Made by a program: the position numbers and the translations under genes. Shown here piece after piece: positions 54,120-62,836 of a DNA stretch of 64,000 bases. Position 1 is the first letter of the stretch. Every line of letters begins with the position of its first letter. The notes beneath the pieces were generated by a model. The model searched no databases, was not told where the DNA came from, and saw only the letters and a program-made list of their open reading frames with translations. This DNA is from Deferribacter abyssi (GTDB lineage Bacteria > Chrysiogenota > Deferribacteres > Deferribacterales > Deferribacteraceae): assembly GCF_049472655.1 (NCBI RefSeq), contig NZ_JAQNCS010000002.1, positions 1-64,000 on the forward strand. Direction: 5' to 3'.

Positions 54120-54974
54120 ATGATTGACTTGCATATGCATTCCACATATTCTGACGGCACATTAACACCCCAAGAATTACTAAATTATGCAAAAGAAAAA
54201 AAATTGAAAGCCATTGCACTTACCGATCACGATACTGTGAATGGTATTGAATCTTTTTTATCAGTAGAAACAGATATTTTGCAAATCTCAGGTGTTGAAA
54301 TAAGTATCGATTTTGATCCAGGAACCTTTCACTTAGTTGGCCTTTTTATCAATCACAACGACAAAAACCTAAAAACAAAACTTGAAAAACTAAAAAAATA
54401 CAGACGTAAAAGAAACATTAAACTAGTTGAATTAATAAAAAATCATTTCGGAATTGAAATATCACTATCGGATCTGCAAAAAGATATAGATGGTGAAATT
54501 GGAAGACCTCACATTGCAAAATTCCTAATAGACCAAGGTATCGTATCCTCTACTCAAGAAGCCTTTGACAAATATTTAGGTAAAGGTAAACCTCTTTACA
54601 TAGCTAAAAAAAGGTATTCGGCCATCGAAGGAATAGACATGATTAAAAAAGCAGGTGGTATCTCAATTATTGCTCACCCTATCACTCTTGATTTAGAAAA
54701 TGAACAATTCGATAAATTTACAAAAGAGTTAATAGAATATGGATTGGGTGGTATAGAAGTTTTCTGCTCACTTCATACAAAAAATGATAGCAAATTTTAT
54801 CTTGAAATTGCTAAAAAATATAATCTATTCATTTCAGCAGGAAGCGATTTTCACGGATTAAATAAAACTGATGTTGATCTTGGAATAACAAACTGTCCTG
54901 AAAAATACCAAAAAACAATTTACACTAATCTGTTAACATACTACGAAAAAAAAACAAAAATAATCCTCTCATAA
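54120..54974 (+). CDS. PHP-domain phosphoesterase (RNase AM/YciV-like)
   Basis: Metal-dependent phosphoesterase. N-terminal DLHMHSTYSDG and LTDHDTV, then GRPHIAKFL, IIAHPITL and a late GSDFHG, the full set of PHP metal ligands. Length 284 matches YciV/TrpH-type proteins, for which 5'-3' exonuclease and nucleoside 3',5'-bisphosphatase activities are reported. The exact substrate is not readable. No transcription partner downstream is close (82-base gap). Confidence 0.88.
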   Translation: MIDLHMHSTYSDGTLTPQELLNYAKEKKLKAIALTDHDTVNGIESFLSVETDILQISGVEISIDFDPGTFHLVGLFINHNDKNLKTKLEKLKKYRRKRNIKLVELIKNHFGIEISLSDLQKDIDGEIGRPHIAKFLIDQGIVSSTQEAFDKYLGKGKPLYIAKKRYSAIEGIDMIKKAGGISIIAHPITLDLENEQFDKFTKELIEYGLGGIEVFCSLHTKNDSKFYLEIAKKYNLFISAGSDFHGLNKTDVDLGITNCPEKYQKTIYTNLLTYYEKKTKIILS

Positions 54975-55056
54975 ACTTCTACCAACTCCCAAAAAGGGTA
55001 ACTCCAGTTATTAAATTCATTGAAATTATTTCATAATTCTTGTAAATCATATTTAT

Positions 55057-57465
55057 ATGAGTGAATTAGTTTTAGACCGTTATAAAAAAATAGATTTTTT
55101 AGCTACTACACCAACTGGTGACTCTTATCAAGCAATCGACACAAATTTTAATCGAAAAGTTCTTTTAAAAACAATTCCTAAAACATCAAAAGATCTAAAC
55201 AAGCGTTTTCGTAATTTAATCAGTACAGCAGGCCAAATCATTCATCCAAATGTACTCACTATCCTAGATTATGGTGAAGATGATATGTGTTTTTATTTAA
55301 TCCAAGAGTTTGTTAATACAAAAAATGATTCATTAACTTTATCTAAAATAAATCAATTGGATGATAAAAATAAAATCACCATTTTAACAGATCTTATTGA
55401 TGCACTTCAATTTGCAAAAGAAAGTCATATTATCCATAAAAATCTCTACCTTGATTCATTATTCCTCACAAAATCCCTAAAAATTAAAATAGACAATTTT
55501 AACTTAGAAAGAGTAATCACAAAAAACCACCTGATTAGTGAATTAGGCTTTTCAACATTTTCTCCACCATTTATACCACCAGAAAAAATCAAAGGAAAAC
55601 AATCTACATACCTATCAGATATTTTTCAACTCGGATGTATTATTTACACCCTATATACCGGGCTATATCCTTTTGGAGAAAAAATAAATGATGAAAATAT
55701 ACAAAAAATAAAATTTTTAAAATATCCTGACTTGAAGCTGTTTCCAAAGATAAATAAAAATATTAGGCAAGCAATTCTCGCCTGTTTAAAATTACAACCT
55801 GAACAAAGAATTAATAGTTACACAGAAATTCTAAAGCTATTAACCGAAACAAACAAAAAATCAGTATTAATTGCTAAAGAACCATACAATATTCTTGAGC
55901 TTGATAATAAACTTTATTTAATCATTAATGATAATAAGATATCATTTGATACAATTGAAAATGCTCTTATACATGAAGGTTTTATTGTAAAAAATAAGAA
56001 TAAAATTTTAGAAGCTATTAATTTATCAAATGGTTCTCCTTATCTTATATCTGATTACACTCAGAAAATTGATTTAAAAAAATTTAAAGATGTCACAATT
56101 GAAATTACTCCGGATAAAATTAATGCATTTATTACCCTCCCACAAACATTGGATTTTACAAAGGATGAAATCATATATTTTTTAAAAAGAAACAACATTA
56201 AATACGGTATAGATGAAGTTGCAATAGAAAAATTAATTCAAGAAAAAGGGAAAATACACATACCTGTCGCAAAAGGTAAACCTCCAATAAATGGAAATGA
56301 TGCATTTATTATCTACTTTTTTGAAAAAGATAATATTTTAAAACCAAAACATGGTGATTCAGACAGAGTCGATTATAAAGAAACCAACTTCATTCAGCCA
56401 GTTAGAAAAAATGATATTTTATGCATTAAAATTCCATATACAGAGGGGATAGATGGAATAGATATTTACGGTAACAGGATAAAAGCAAAACCTGGAAAAG
56501 ATATTAAGCTGCCAGTTGGTAAAAATACTTATATTAGTTCTGACGGATTAAAATTAATTTCTACAGTTGATGGACAAATTACTTTCGATGGAAAACATGT
56601 TAATGTAATAGAAGTGATTATTATTCATCAAGACGTCGACTATTCTGTGGGAAATATCAATTATCATGGTGATGTCATAATAAATGGTGACGTTTTAAGC
56701 GGATTCAATATTATTGCTGGTGGAAATATCAAAATTAACGGTATAGTAGAAGGATGCAATATTATTTCAGAAAAAGGAACAATCACTATTAAAGGTGGTA
56801 TTTTTGGTAAAGAAAAAGCTGAGATTAAAGCACTAAAAAAAATTACAGCTGAATTCGTGCAAGATGCTACATTGATATGTGAAGGTGATATCGAAGTTCT
56901 CGATTACGTTAGAAATAGTGATGTTATTTGTGGTGGATATTTTAAATGCACAAAAAAAACTGGAACAGTTCATACATGCTCAATTACTTCATCTGATTTC
57001 ATAGAGGTAGACATTGCAGGTACAATTCCATACACTAAAACTTTTTTGAAAATAACCCCATTTCATAAGGTTATAATAAAAAATAAAATTAATACTCTAG
57101 TTGATAAAAAGAAAAAATTAACAGAATCGTTTAATTACCTAAAAGAACAATTAAAGAAAATCATTATTAAATACGGCAATATTGAAGATGCTCTTTTAGA
57201 TAAAGAATATAAATTATATATTGAGAGAATGAAAGCTGTAGAAGATAAACTTCATTTTATAAATGAAAATCTACTTTTATTAGAAAATTTATATGAAAGA
57301 TCAATTAAACACATACCGTTTATTAAAATTAACAAGTTATTATACACAGATGTTACACTAAAAATTGGTAACTATTCTATTAAAACAACAAATGATCATA
57401 ATGGACAACATATCATAAAAATAGAAAACGGACAATTATCAGTACCAGAAGAGGATATATTATGA
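55057..57465 (+). CDS. Pseudokinase fused to FapA/DUF342 domain
   Basis: An 802-residue cytoplasmic protein. Residues 1-265 follow the eukaryote-like Ser/Thr kinase fold (Lys38 in KVLLKTI; PPE at 174-176 and SDIFQLGCIIYTLYTGLYPF kept), but the glycine loop is lost, HRD is HKN (127-129) and DFG reads NFN (147-149). Catalysis is therefore unlikely. Residues about 340-645 are a FapA/DUF342 beta-solenoid with repeats such as GNINYHGDVIINGDV and GGNIKINGIVEGCNI, then a coiled-coil tail (about 675-755) usual for FapA. FapA of Vibrio influences flagellar assembly. The ATG has no ribosome-binding site. It overlaps the next gene by 4 bases. Confidence 0.85.
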   Translation: MSELVLDRYKKIDFLATTPTGDSYQAIDTNFNRKVLLKTIPKTSKDLNKRFRNLISTAGQIIHPNVLTILDYGEDDMCFYLIQEFVNTKNDSLTLSKINQLDDKNKITILTDLIDALQFAKESHIIHKNLYLDSLFLTKSLKIKIDNFNLERVITKNHLISELGFSTFSPPFIPPEKIKGKQSTYLSDIFQLGCIIYTLYTGLYPFGEKINDENIQKIKFLKYPDLKLFPKINKNIRQAILACLKLQPEQRINSYTEILKLLTETNKKSVLIAKEPYNILELDNKLYLIINDNKISFDTIENALIHEGFIVKNKNKILEAINLSNGSPYLISDYTQKIDLKKFKDVTIEITPDKINAFITLPQTLDFTKDEIIYFLKRNNIKYGIDEVAIEKLIQEKGKIHIPVAKGKPPINGNDAFIIYFFEKDNILKPKHGDSDRVDYKETNFIQPVRKNDILCIKIPYTEGIDGIDIYGNRIKAKPGKDIKLPVGKNTYISSDGLKLISTVDGQITFDGKHVNVIEVIIIHQDVDYSVGNINYHGDVIINGDVLSGFNIIAGGNIKINGIVEGCNIISEKGTITIKGGIFGKEKAEIKALKKITAEFVQDATLICEGDIEVLDYVRNSDVICGGYFKCTKKTGTVHTCSITSSDFIEVDIAGTIPYTKTFLKITPFHKVIIKNKINTLVDKKKKLTESFNYLKEQLKKIIIKYGNIEDALLDKEYKLYIERMKAVEDKLHFINENLLLLENLYERSIKHIPFIKINKLLYTDVTLKIGNYSIKTTNDHNGQHIIKIENGQLSVPEEDIL

Positions 57466-57860
57466 ATAAAATAAAAGTAAACTTAATACAAGATAAGATT
57501 AATATCCAAAGCTTATACGATGAATTTTATAATAAACTGAACGATTCTACTGGCACAATACTCATCCATCATGGAAAAGCAAAGTATCCAGGAAAATACA
57601 AAAAAAATTATAGTAAGATAAAGCTCTATATCAAAGATGAGAAAGCCTATGAAAAAATTTATGAATTTACAGAGCATGTATCTAAAAAATACAACTTAAA
57701 CAAAATATTTGTATATCATCAAATAGGCACGATTGATAAAAATGACACTATCCTTTTTTTAGCAGTTGAAGCAAAAGACAGAAATAGCGCTTTTAACGCA
57801 GTAAGAACAATTCTGGAATTCATTAAATCTGAAACATTAATCGGTTTAGAAGAGGTTTAA
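57462..57860 (+). CDS. MoaE-like protein, degenerate active site
   Basis: A 132-residue homologue of the large subunit of molybdopterin synthase. The alignment holds over most of the length (GTILIHHGKAK, IFVYHQIGTIDKNDTILFLAVEAKDRNSAFNAVRTILEFIKSE). The first catalytic Lys (FIKSE, Lys119 of E. coli) is kept, but the second (Lys126) is Gly in ETLIGLEE, and the Arg of GKVR is Lys. No moaD or other molybdopterin gene is near. Coupled by ATGA overlap to the pseudokinase-FapA gene, so a role other than cofactor synthesis is plausible. Confidence 0.78.
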   Translation: MNKIKVNLIQDKINIQSLYDEFYNKLNDSTGTILIHHGKAKYPGKYKKNYSKIKLYIKDEKAYEKIYEFTEHVSKKYNLNKIFVYHQIGTIDKNDTILFLAVEAKDRNSAFNAVRTILEFIKSETLIGLEEV

Positions 57861-57867
57861 CTAACTG

Positions 57868-57897
57868 ACACTGAATACGCTTACGTATTGATAGTGT
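57868..57897. terminator. Possible hairpin terminator between convergent genes
   Basis: ACACT/AGTGT (57868-57872, 57893-57897) outside and AATACG/CGTATT (57874-57879, 57884-57889) inside, separated by a small internal loop. No clean T run. Confidence 0.4.
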
Positions 57898-57936
57898 TTA
57901 ACTAGAAAAAACTACAAATAAAACACGGCGCAACCT

Positions 57937-58935
57937 TTATAATGTTTTGAAAATTCTATCTGAAACACTAGAAAATAAATTTGAGAAAAAAACACCTTTA
58001 TCCTTCTCATATTTAGGAGAAAAATGAAAGAATTTAACATAAGTAGAGTTACTTGACATAAAAATTTCTTTTGCAAGATCAATAGTTAAATGTTTTTTAT
58101 AAATTGCATCCGTAATATCTCTTTTTAAAAACATAGCCTCTATAAGTAATATAAATGTATCCTTAGCGAAATTCACTGCTTTCACAAAGTTTTCATAAGT
58201 AGGTGCTATATCTGTAATATATGTAATATCTTGAGGTTTTTTATAGATAACCAGCTCACTTTCTAATTGCTCAAGCTTAATTTCTTTAACACCACATTTA
58301 GTTTCAACAGGTATCTTTTCATTTAAATCGGTACAGTTTCTGAGTTTAGTCTTTAAATTGCTAAGCCAAGGTCCCGGAACATAACCATACTTATCAAATA
58401 CATCCTTTTTTATGTTTACGTGTTTATCTTCTTTTATTCTATAGCCCACAGAAATTATATCATGGTCAAAAAATTCATATTCTAATACAAAACCATCTTC
58501 AAGTTCAATTCTATCTATAAAACTTTCTTCAAAATAAGGGTTAAAACCATCCTCAGCATTAAAAAAAGCGTGTTTTACTTTGCCATCTCTACATAATTCG
58601 ACTACTTCAATTTTAAATGTATAATTTTTTATCAAATTCCATGTATATCCCTGTATTTTGCCCCTTACATTATTTATAATGCCAGGAGGCCCAAATATTC
58701 TTATTTTTTTATCAGATCTTAAAGACCCCCTTAATATCCTATCAAATCCATAAAAATGATCGATATGTGTATGTGATACAAAAACATCAGATATACTAAG
58801 AATTTCAGAGTTTTCTATATTACCTAATCTACCACAATCCAGCAAAAATGCCTGTCTTTTATAAACATTTCTAACAAAAAATGCTGTATCTTCAAAAGGA
58901 GAATTTATCTGTTTTATTATAAAGTTATGCCTCAT
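57937..58935 (-). CDS. RNase Z-like metallo-beta-lactamase-fold protein
   Basis: A 332-residue zinc hydrolase with HTHIDHFYGFDRILRG, where the HxHxDH motif sits after LLDCGR, in the manner of ribonuclease Z and related hydrolases; IRIFGPPGI is also RNase Z-like. It lacks an obvious tRNA-binding exosite arm, so it may act on another substrate. The start overlaps the APH/P-loop gene by 11 bases. If it is RNase Z it would process tRNA 3' ends such as the CCA-less tRNA-Gln here. Confidence 0.72.
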   Translation of the reverse strand: MRHNFIIKQINSPFEDTAFFVRNVYKRQAFLLDCGRLGNIENSEILSISDVFVSHTHIDHFYGFDRILRGSLRSDKKIRIFGPPGIINNVRGKIQGYTWNLIKNYTFKIEVVELCRDGKVKHAFFNAEDGFNPYFEESFIDRIELEDGFVLEYEFFDHDIISVGYRIKEDKHVNIKKDVFDKYGYVPGPWLSNLKTKLRNCTDLNEKIPVETKCGVKEIKLEQLESELVIYKKPQDITYITDIAPTYENFVKAVNFAKDTFILLIEAMFLKRDITDAIYKKHLTIDLAKEIFMSSNSTYVKFFHFSPKYEKDKGVFFSNLFSSVSDRIFKTL

Positions 58936-60472
58936 TATCTAATATAAAACCAACTATCCTTTTTAAGTTTTTTTCAACAGGTCCTGTTGTCTCCACCACT
59001 AAATCGGCTAAATGTTCAGTTTCAAAACTTTCCACTTGCTTGTTTAAAAGCTCTAACCTTCCATCCGAAACAGATATCTTTTCATCTCTTTCAATAAGCC
59101 TTTCTTTAAGAGTTTCCACAGGAGCCATAAATAAAATCTTGTAATAATTTAAATTTTGCTCATTTAACAAAGAAAAATATTCTTTTTTTGAAAAACTTCC
59201 GTCAATAACAATAGCTCGCCCAACTCTATTTAATCGGCTAACTTTTTTTGCAATATGCTTATAAGTTTTTATACTGCTTTCATAACTATATAACCCTTTA
59301 TTAAAATCAACTCTCACCGGCTCTTCAGGGTTATATCCAAAAAGCAATTTTCTTTCCACATCCGTATTTAAATGTCTAAAAGGGTATTTTTTTACAAAAA
59401 ACTTTGAATTTTTTGTTTTACCTGACCCCATAACCCCATAAAAAACACAATTTTTAATTTTTTCCATATTTAAAGCATAAGTAACGGAAGCATCTAACAA
59501 TTTATCTAGATCTTGTTTAATAACATTATAGGCATCCCATTCTTTCCCCTTTTCTTCAAGAAGAAAACATGTAACTTTAGCTCTCACATAAGCCCTATAA
59601 CATCTGTAAAAGTTTATCAATCTTCTACTATCATCATCATCAAAAATAGAAAAGAATCCTTCTAATATATTATCAGAAATCTCATAATAACCTTTTGTGT
59701 CCAACTCCATACTTAAAAAAGCAATTTCAGAAACAACATCATTAAATCTAAACCTTCTGTTAAACTCAATACAGTCAAGAAGTCCTATCTTCTTCTCTCC
59801 ATCAAAAAAAACATGATCAATACGTAAGTCACCATGACCATCTTTAACAAAACCATCCTCGACTCTTTTATCAAAAAGCTCCTTATTATCATTTATAAAA
59901 CTTAAAGTTTTACTCTTAATAAATTCAAAAACTTCTTTATCTATTAAGCTGCCTACATATTTTTCGGTTTGAGTAAAATTTTCGTCACAATTAAACTTTA
60001 TCACTTCACAAGAACCATTCTCCATTGCATGGTTAATAGGTGTTTCAATCTTTTTAAAAAGGGTTGCAATTTGCTTGCCTATTTCATATGCAGTTTTACC
60101 ATCAATCTCTCCATTTTTTAATTTTGTCATAAAAAAATCTTTTTCCTTAATCCTTTTCATCTTTAAAACATAGTCAATTGCATACATAGTGTTGGTATGA
60201 GGTACTAATTTGAACTCTTTCCCTGTTTTTATTATTTTTAGTACATCTATATAAACATTTTTGCAAAATCTAGAATTTAACTCTTTTTCTAATATACAAT
60301 ACTTTCTCCTATTTTTTGAAAGTCTGTAATCCAAAAAACCAAAATCAACTGATTTTTTTAATTTGTACACATACTCATCTGTTATCATTGCATAAGAAAT
60401 ATGTGTTTCTTCAATTCTCTCTGGATTTACAATCTCTTTTAAAATAATAGCTTCTGGAGATAGTTCCTTCAT
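58925..60472 (-). CDS. Aminoglycoside-phosphotransferase-like and P-loop kinase fusion
   Basis: Residues about 1-320 are an APH-type kinase fold with the catalytic DGHGDLRIDHV and CIEFNRRFRFNDVVSEIAFL. Residues about 340-515 are a P-loop kinase with GVMGSGKTKNSKFF and an Arg-rich lid (LIERDEKISVSDGR). This COG2187-COG0645 fusion is widespread and uncharacterised; it should not be read as antibiotic resistance. The ATG at 60472 overlaps the isochorismatase stop as TGATG and has GGAG eight bases upstream. Confidence 0.85.
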   Translation of the reverse strand: MKELSPEAIILKEIVNPERIEETHISYAMITDEYVYKLKKSVDFGFLDYRLSKNRRKYCILEKELNSRFCKNVYIDVLKIIKTGKEFKLVPHTNTMYAIDYVLKMKRIKEKDFFMTKLKNGEIDGKTAYEIGKQIATLFKKIETPINHAMENGSCEVIKFNCDENFTQTEKYVGSLIDKEVFEFIKSKTLSFINDNKELFDKRVEDGFVKDGHGDLRIDHVFFDGEKKIGLLDCIEFNRRFRFNDVVSEIAFLSMELDTKGYYEISDNILEGFFSIFDDDDSRRLINFYRCYRAYVRAKVTCFLLEEKGKEWDAYNVIKQDLDKLLDASVTYALNMEKIKNCVFYGVMGSGKTKNSKFFVKKYPFRHLNTDVERKLLFGYNPEEPVRVDFNKGLYSYESSIKTYKHIAKKVSRLNRVGRAIVIDGSFSKKEYFSLLNEQNLNYYKILFMAPVETLKERLIERDEKISVSDGRLELLNKQVESFETEHLADLVVETTGPVEKNLKRIVGFILDNEA

Positions 60473-60987
60473 CAAATCAGCTCCACATTATGAACTTTTT
60501 CCAACTGATACATACCAAATTCATGGGTTTTTTCATCAAGGCCCACAATACAATCTTTCGGCACTAAAACTTTATAACCATAACTAACTGCATCGGCTAC
60601 AGTATACATAACACAAATATTTGTAACTAATCCTGTGACAATTATTGTATCTATTTTTAGATCTTTAAGTATATTTTCCAAGTTTGTGTTGAAAAAACCG
60701 GAATATCTTGTCTTTTCCACAATATAATCATCTTTACTAGGAGATAGTTCATCAACTATCATAGCTCCCTTGGTATTTTTAACACAGTGTTTAGGCCAAA
60801 TTTCAAATTCAACATCATCTTCATCATGCGCATCACATATATAAATTATCGGATACCCAACTTTTCTTGCCTTTTCAATTTCTCTTTTTATATTAGGAAT
60901 AATTTTTTTCGCATTAGGTACTTGCAATGGAGCTCCTTCTAGAATAAAATCATTTAGCATATCAATTATTAAAAGTGCCTTCTTCAT
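60472..60987 (-). CDS. Isochorismatase-family cysteine hydrolase (nicotinamidase-like)
   Basis: A 171-residue hydrolase with the catalytic triad visible: Asp in LLIIDMLNDF, Lys in VEKTRYSGFFNT and Cys in TGLVTNICVMYT. The cis-peptide motif and the HDEDDVEFEIWPKHCVKNTKGA segment resemble nicotinamidases, which supply nicotinate for NAD salvage, but the metal-binding site is not certain, so the substrate is open. GGAGGG precedes the ATG, and both ends overlap neighbours. Confidence 0.85.
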   Translation of the reverse strand: MKKALLIIDMLNDFILEGAPLQVPNAKKIIPNIKREIEKARKVGYPIIYICDAHDEDDVEFEIWPKHCVKNTKGAMIVDELSPSKDDYIVEKTRYSGFFNTNLENILKDLKIDTIIVTGLVTNICVMYTVADAVSYGYKVLVPKDCIVGLDEKTHEFGMYQLEKVHNVELI

Positions 60988-61832
60988 TAATCCCTCCTAA
61001 GGGACTTTAAAATATTTATTTGTTCTTTATAAGTTTCCTCTTTATTAATAGGCGTTTCTAAAATGCCTAGCACTCCTCTCAACCTTTTATCATTAACCAC
61101 TTTTTCAAAAAATTCCAAACCCAAAATACCTCTACCTATGTACTCATGTCTATCTACTCTTGAACCACAACTTTTATTAGTATCATTAAGATGAAAAACC
61201 TTTATTTTGTTACCAAATTTACTCAGAAAAAGCTCTAACACATCATCATAATTATTTTTCAAATCATATCCTGCAGCATAAAGATGTGCCGAATCAAGAC
61301 ATATTCCTATTTTTTCAGAGAATTTTGAATGTTCAATGACATAATGTATATGCTCCCATTTATATCCAAGATTTGTACCTTGTCCAGCCGTTGTTTCGAG
61401 TAGCAACATAGTATTAAAACAATACTCAGAATATACTCTATCAATATTGTTTACAAGTTTTTTTAAACCATAATCCTCTCCTTTGCCTAAATGGGAACCT
61501 GGGTGCATTATATAAAATGGTATTTTAAGCTGTTCACATCTTAACAATTCATCAATAAAACATTTAATTGATTTTACCTCAGTTTCTTTTTTTGGAGAAC
61601 AAAGATTAATTAAATACGAACTATGGGCACATATTTTGTCAAAACCAAATTTCATCGCTTTTTCAATAAACAAGTTTACAAAATCTTTTAAAAGAGGCTT
61701 TGATTCCCATCTATTCGCATTTTTTACAAAAATTTGTAAACACTCACCACCATTAGAATTTGCAAAATCTATACTTTTAAAAATACCACCTGATATTGAT
61801 TCATGTGCTCCAATAAGAAGGAAGCCCGTCAT
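60987..61832 (-). CDS. nfo: Endonuclease IV Nfo
   Basis: AP endonuclease of base-excision repair. Zinc-site blocks in order: GAHESISGG, HPGSHLG, LLETTAGQGTNLG, CLDSAHLYAAGYD, FHLNDT and RVDRHEYIGRG. Length 281 is standard. The start overlaps the fbp stop by one base (TAATG). Confidence 0.95.
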   Translation of the reverse strand: MTGFLLIGAHESISGGIFKSIDFANSNGGECLQIFVKNANRWESKPLLKDFVNLFIEKAMKFGFDKICAHSSYLINLCSPKKETEVKSIKCFIDELLRCEQLKIPFYIMHPGSHLGKGEDYGLKKLVNNIDRVYSEYCFNTMLLLETTAGQGTNLGYKWEHIHYVIEHSKFSEKIGICLDSAHLYAAGYDLKNNYDDVLELFLSKFGNKIKVFHLNDTNKSCGSRVDRHEYIGRGILGLEFFEKVVNDKRLRGVLGILETPINKEETYKEQINILKSLRRD

Positions 61833-62827
61833 TAGGCCTCATCTCTCATAAACTTCAAAAATGTCTCTACTTCCCACTCAGAACCAATGATTAATGGTGT
61901 TTTCTGATGTAAATTCTCAGGCTGAATATCAAGAATCATTTCCTTGCCATCTGTTGCAAGTCCACCGGCCTGCTCAATTATATAAGCCAAAGGATTTGCT
62001 TCGTACAATAACCTGAGTTTTCCTTTAGGATTCTTTGAATCTCCAGGATAAAGAAATACGCCTCCTTTTAAAAGGTTTCTATGAAAATCAGCCACAAGAG
62101 AACCTATATATCTCGATGTATATTGTCTATCTTTAAAATTTTTTATATATTCCACATACTTTCTGACTCTATCATCCCACCTATGATAATTAGCCTCATT
62201 GATGGAATATATTTTACCATATTCTGGAATTTTTATATTTGGATGTGAAAGTAAAAACTCACCAACACTTGGATCTAAAGTAAAACCGTTAACACCATTT
62301 CCTGTGGAATAAACAAACATTGTACTAGAACCATAAATTACATAACCAGCACCAACAAGTTTCCTACCTTTCTGTAAAAAATCTTTTTCACAACCATCAT
62401 CACCATCATGAACTTTTTTGTAAATTCCAAAAATAGTACCAATACTAATATTCACATCTATGTTACTAGATCCATCAAGAGGATCAAAAACAACTACATA
62501 TTTTCCTTTAGGATATTTTTGAGGCACATGTATCACTTCATCTACCTCTTCACTAGCCATAGCACATACCTTACCTATATGATCAAGGGCCTGTATCATT
62601 TTATTGTTTGCATATACATCAAGTTTCTGTTGTTCTTCACCATGAACATTTACAGAATCAGTTTTACCAAGGATATTAATCAAACCAGCTTTATTTACCT
62701 CTCTACTGATTATTTTAGCTGCAAAGGCTATTTGCTCAAGAATAATAGTAAAATCACCTGTTGCTTCAGGATATTTTCTCTGTTCTTCAATTAAAAACCT
62801 ACCTAGACTTGTAACTCCTTTTTGCAT
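61832..62827 (-). CDS. fbp: Fructose-1,6-bisphosphatase class 1
   Basis: Gluconeogenic phosphatase producing fructose-6-phosphate. Metal-binding FDPLDGSSNID and substrate block GSLVADFHRNLLKGGVFLYPGD are complete, followed by LLYEANPLAYIIEQAGG. Length 331 is normal. It lies 9 bases after the spoIID-like gene. Consistent with growth on fatty acids or C4 acids, which needs gluconeogenesis. Confidence 0.96.
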   Translation of the reverse strand: MQKGVTSLGRFLIEEQRKYPEATGDFTIILEQIAFAAKIISREVNKAGLINILGKTDSVNVHGEEQQKLDVYANNKMIQALDHIGKVCAMASEEVDEVIHVPQKYPKGKYVVVFDPLDGSSNIDVNISIGTIFGIYKKVHDGDDGCEKDFLQKGRKLVGAGYVIYGSSTMFVYSTGNGVNGFTLDPSVGEFLLSHPNIKIPEYGKIYSINEANYHRWDDRVRKYVEYIKNFKDRQYTSRYIGSLVADFHRNLLKGGVFLYPGDSKNPKGKLRLLYEANPLAYIIEQAGGLATDGKEMILDIQPENLHQKTPLIIGSEWEVETFLKFMRDEA

Positions 62828-62836
62828 CTTTTACCC

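Noticed and set aside
58925..60472. Aminoglycoside resistance gene
   Set aside because: The APH fold is part of a widespread uncharacterised fusion with a P-loop kinase and sits in a housekeeping run; there is no sign of a resistance element.
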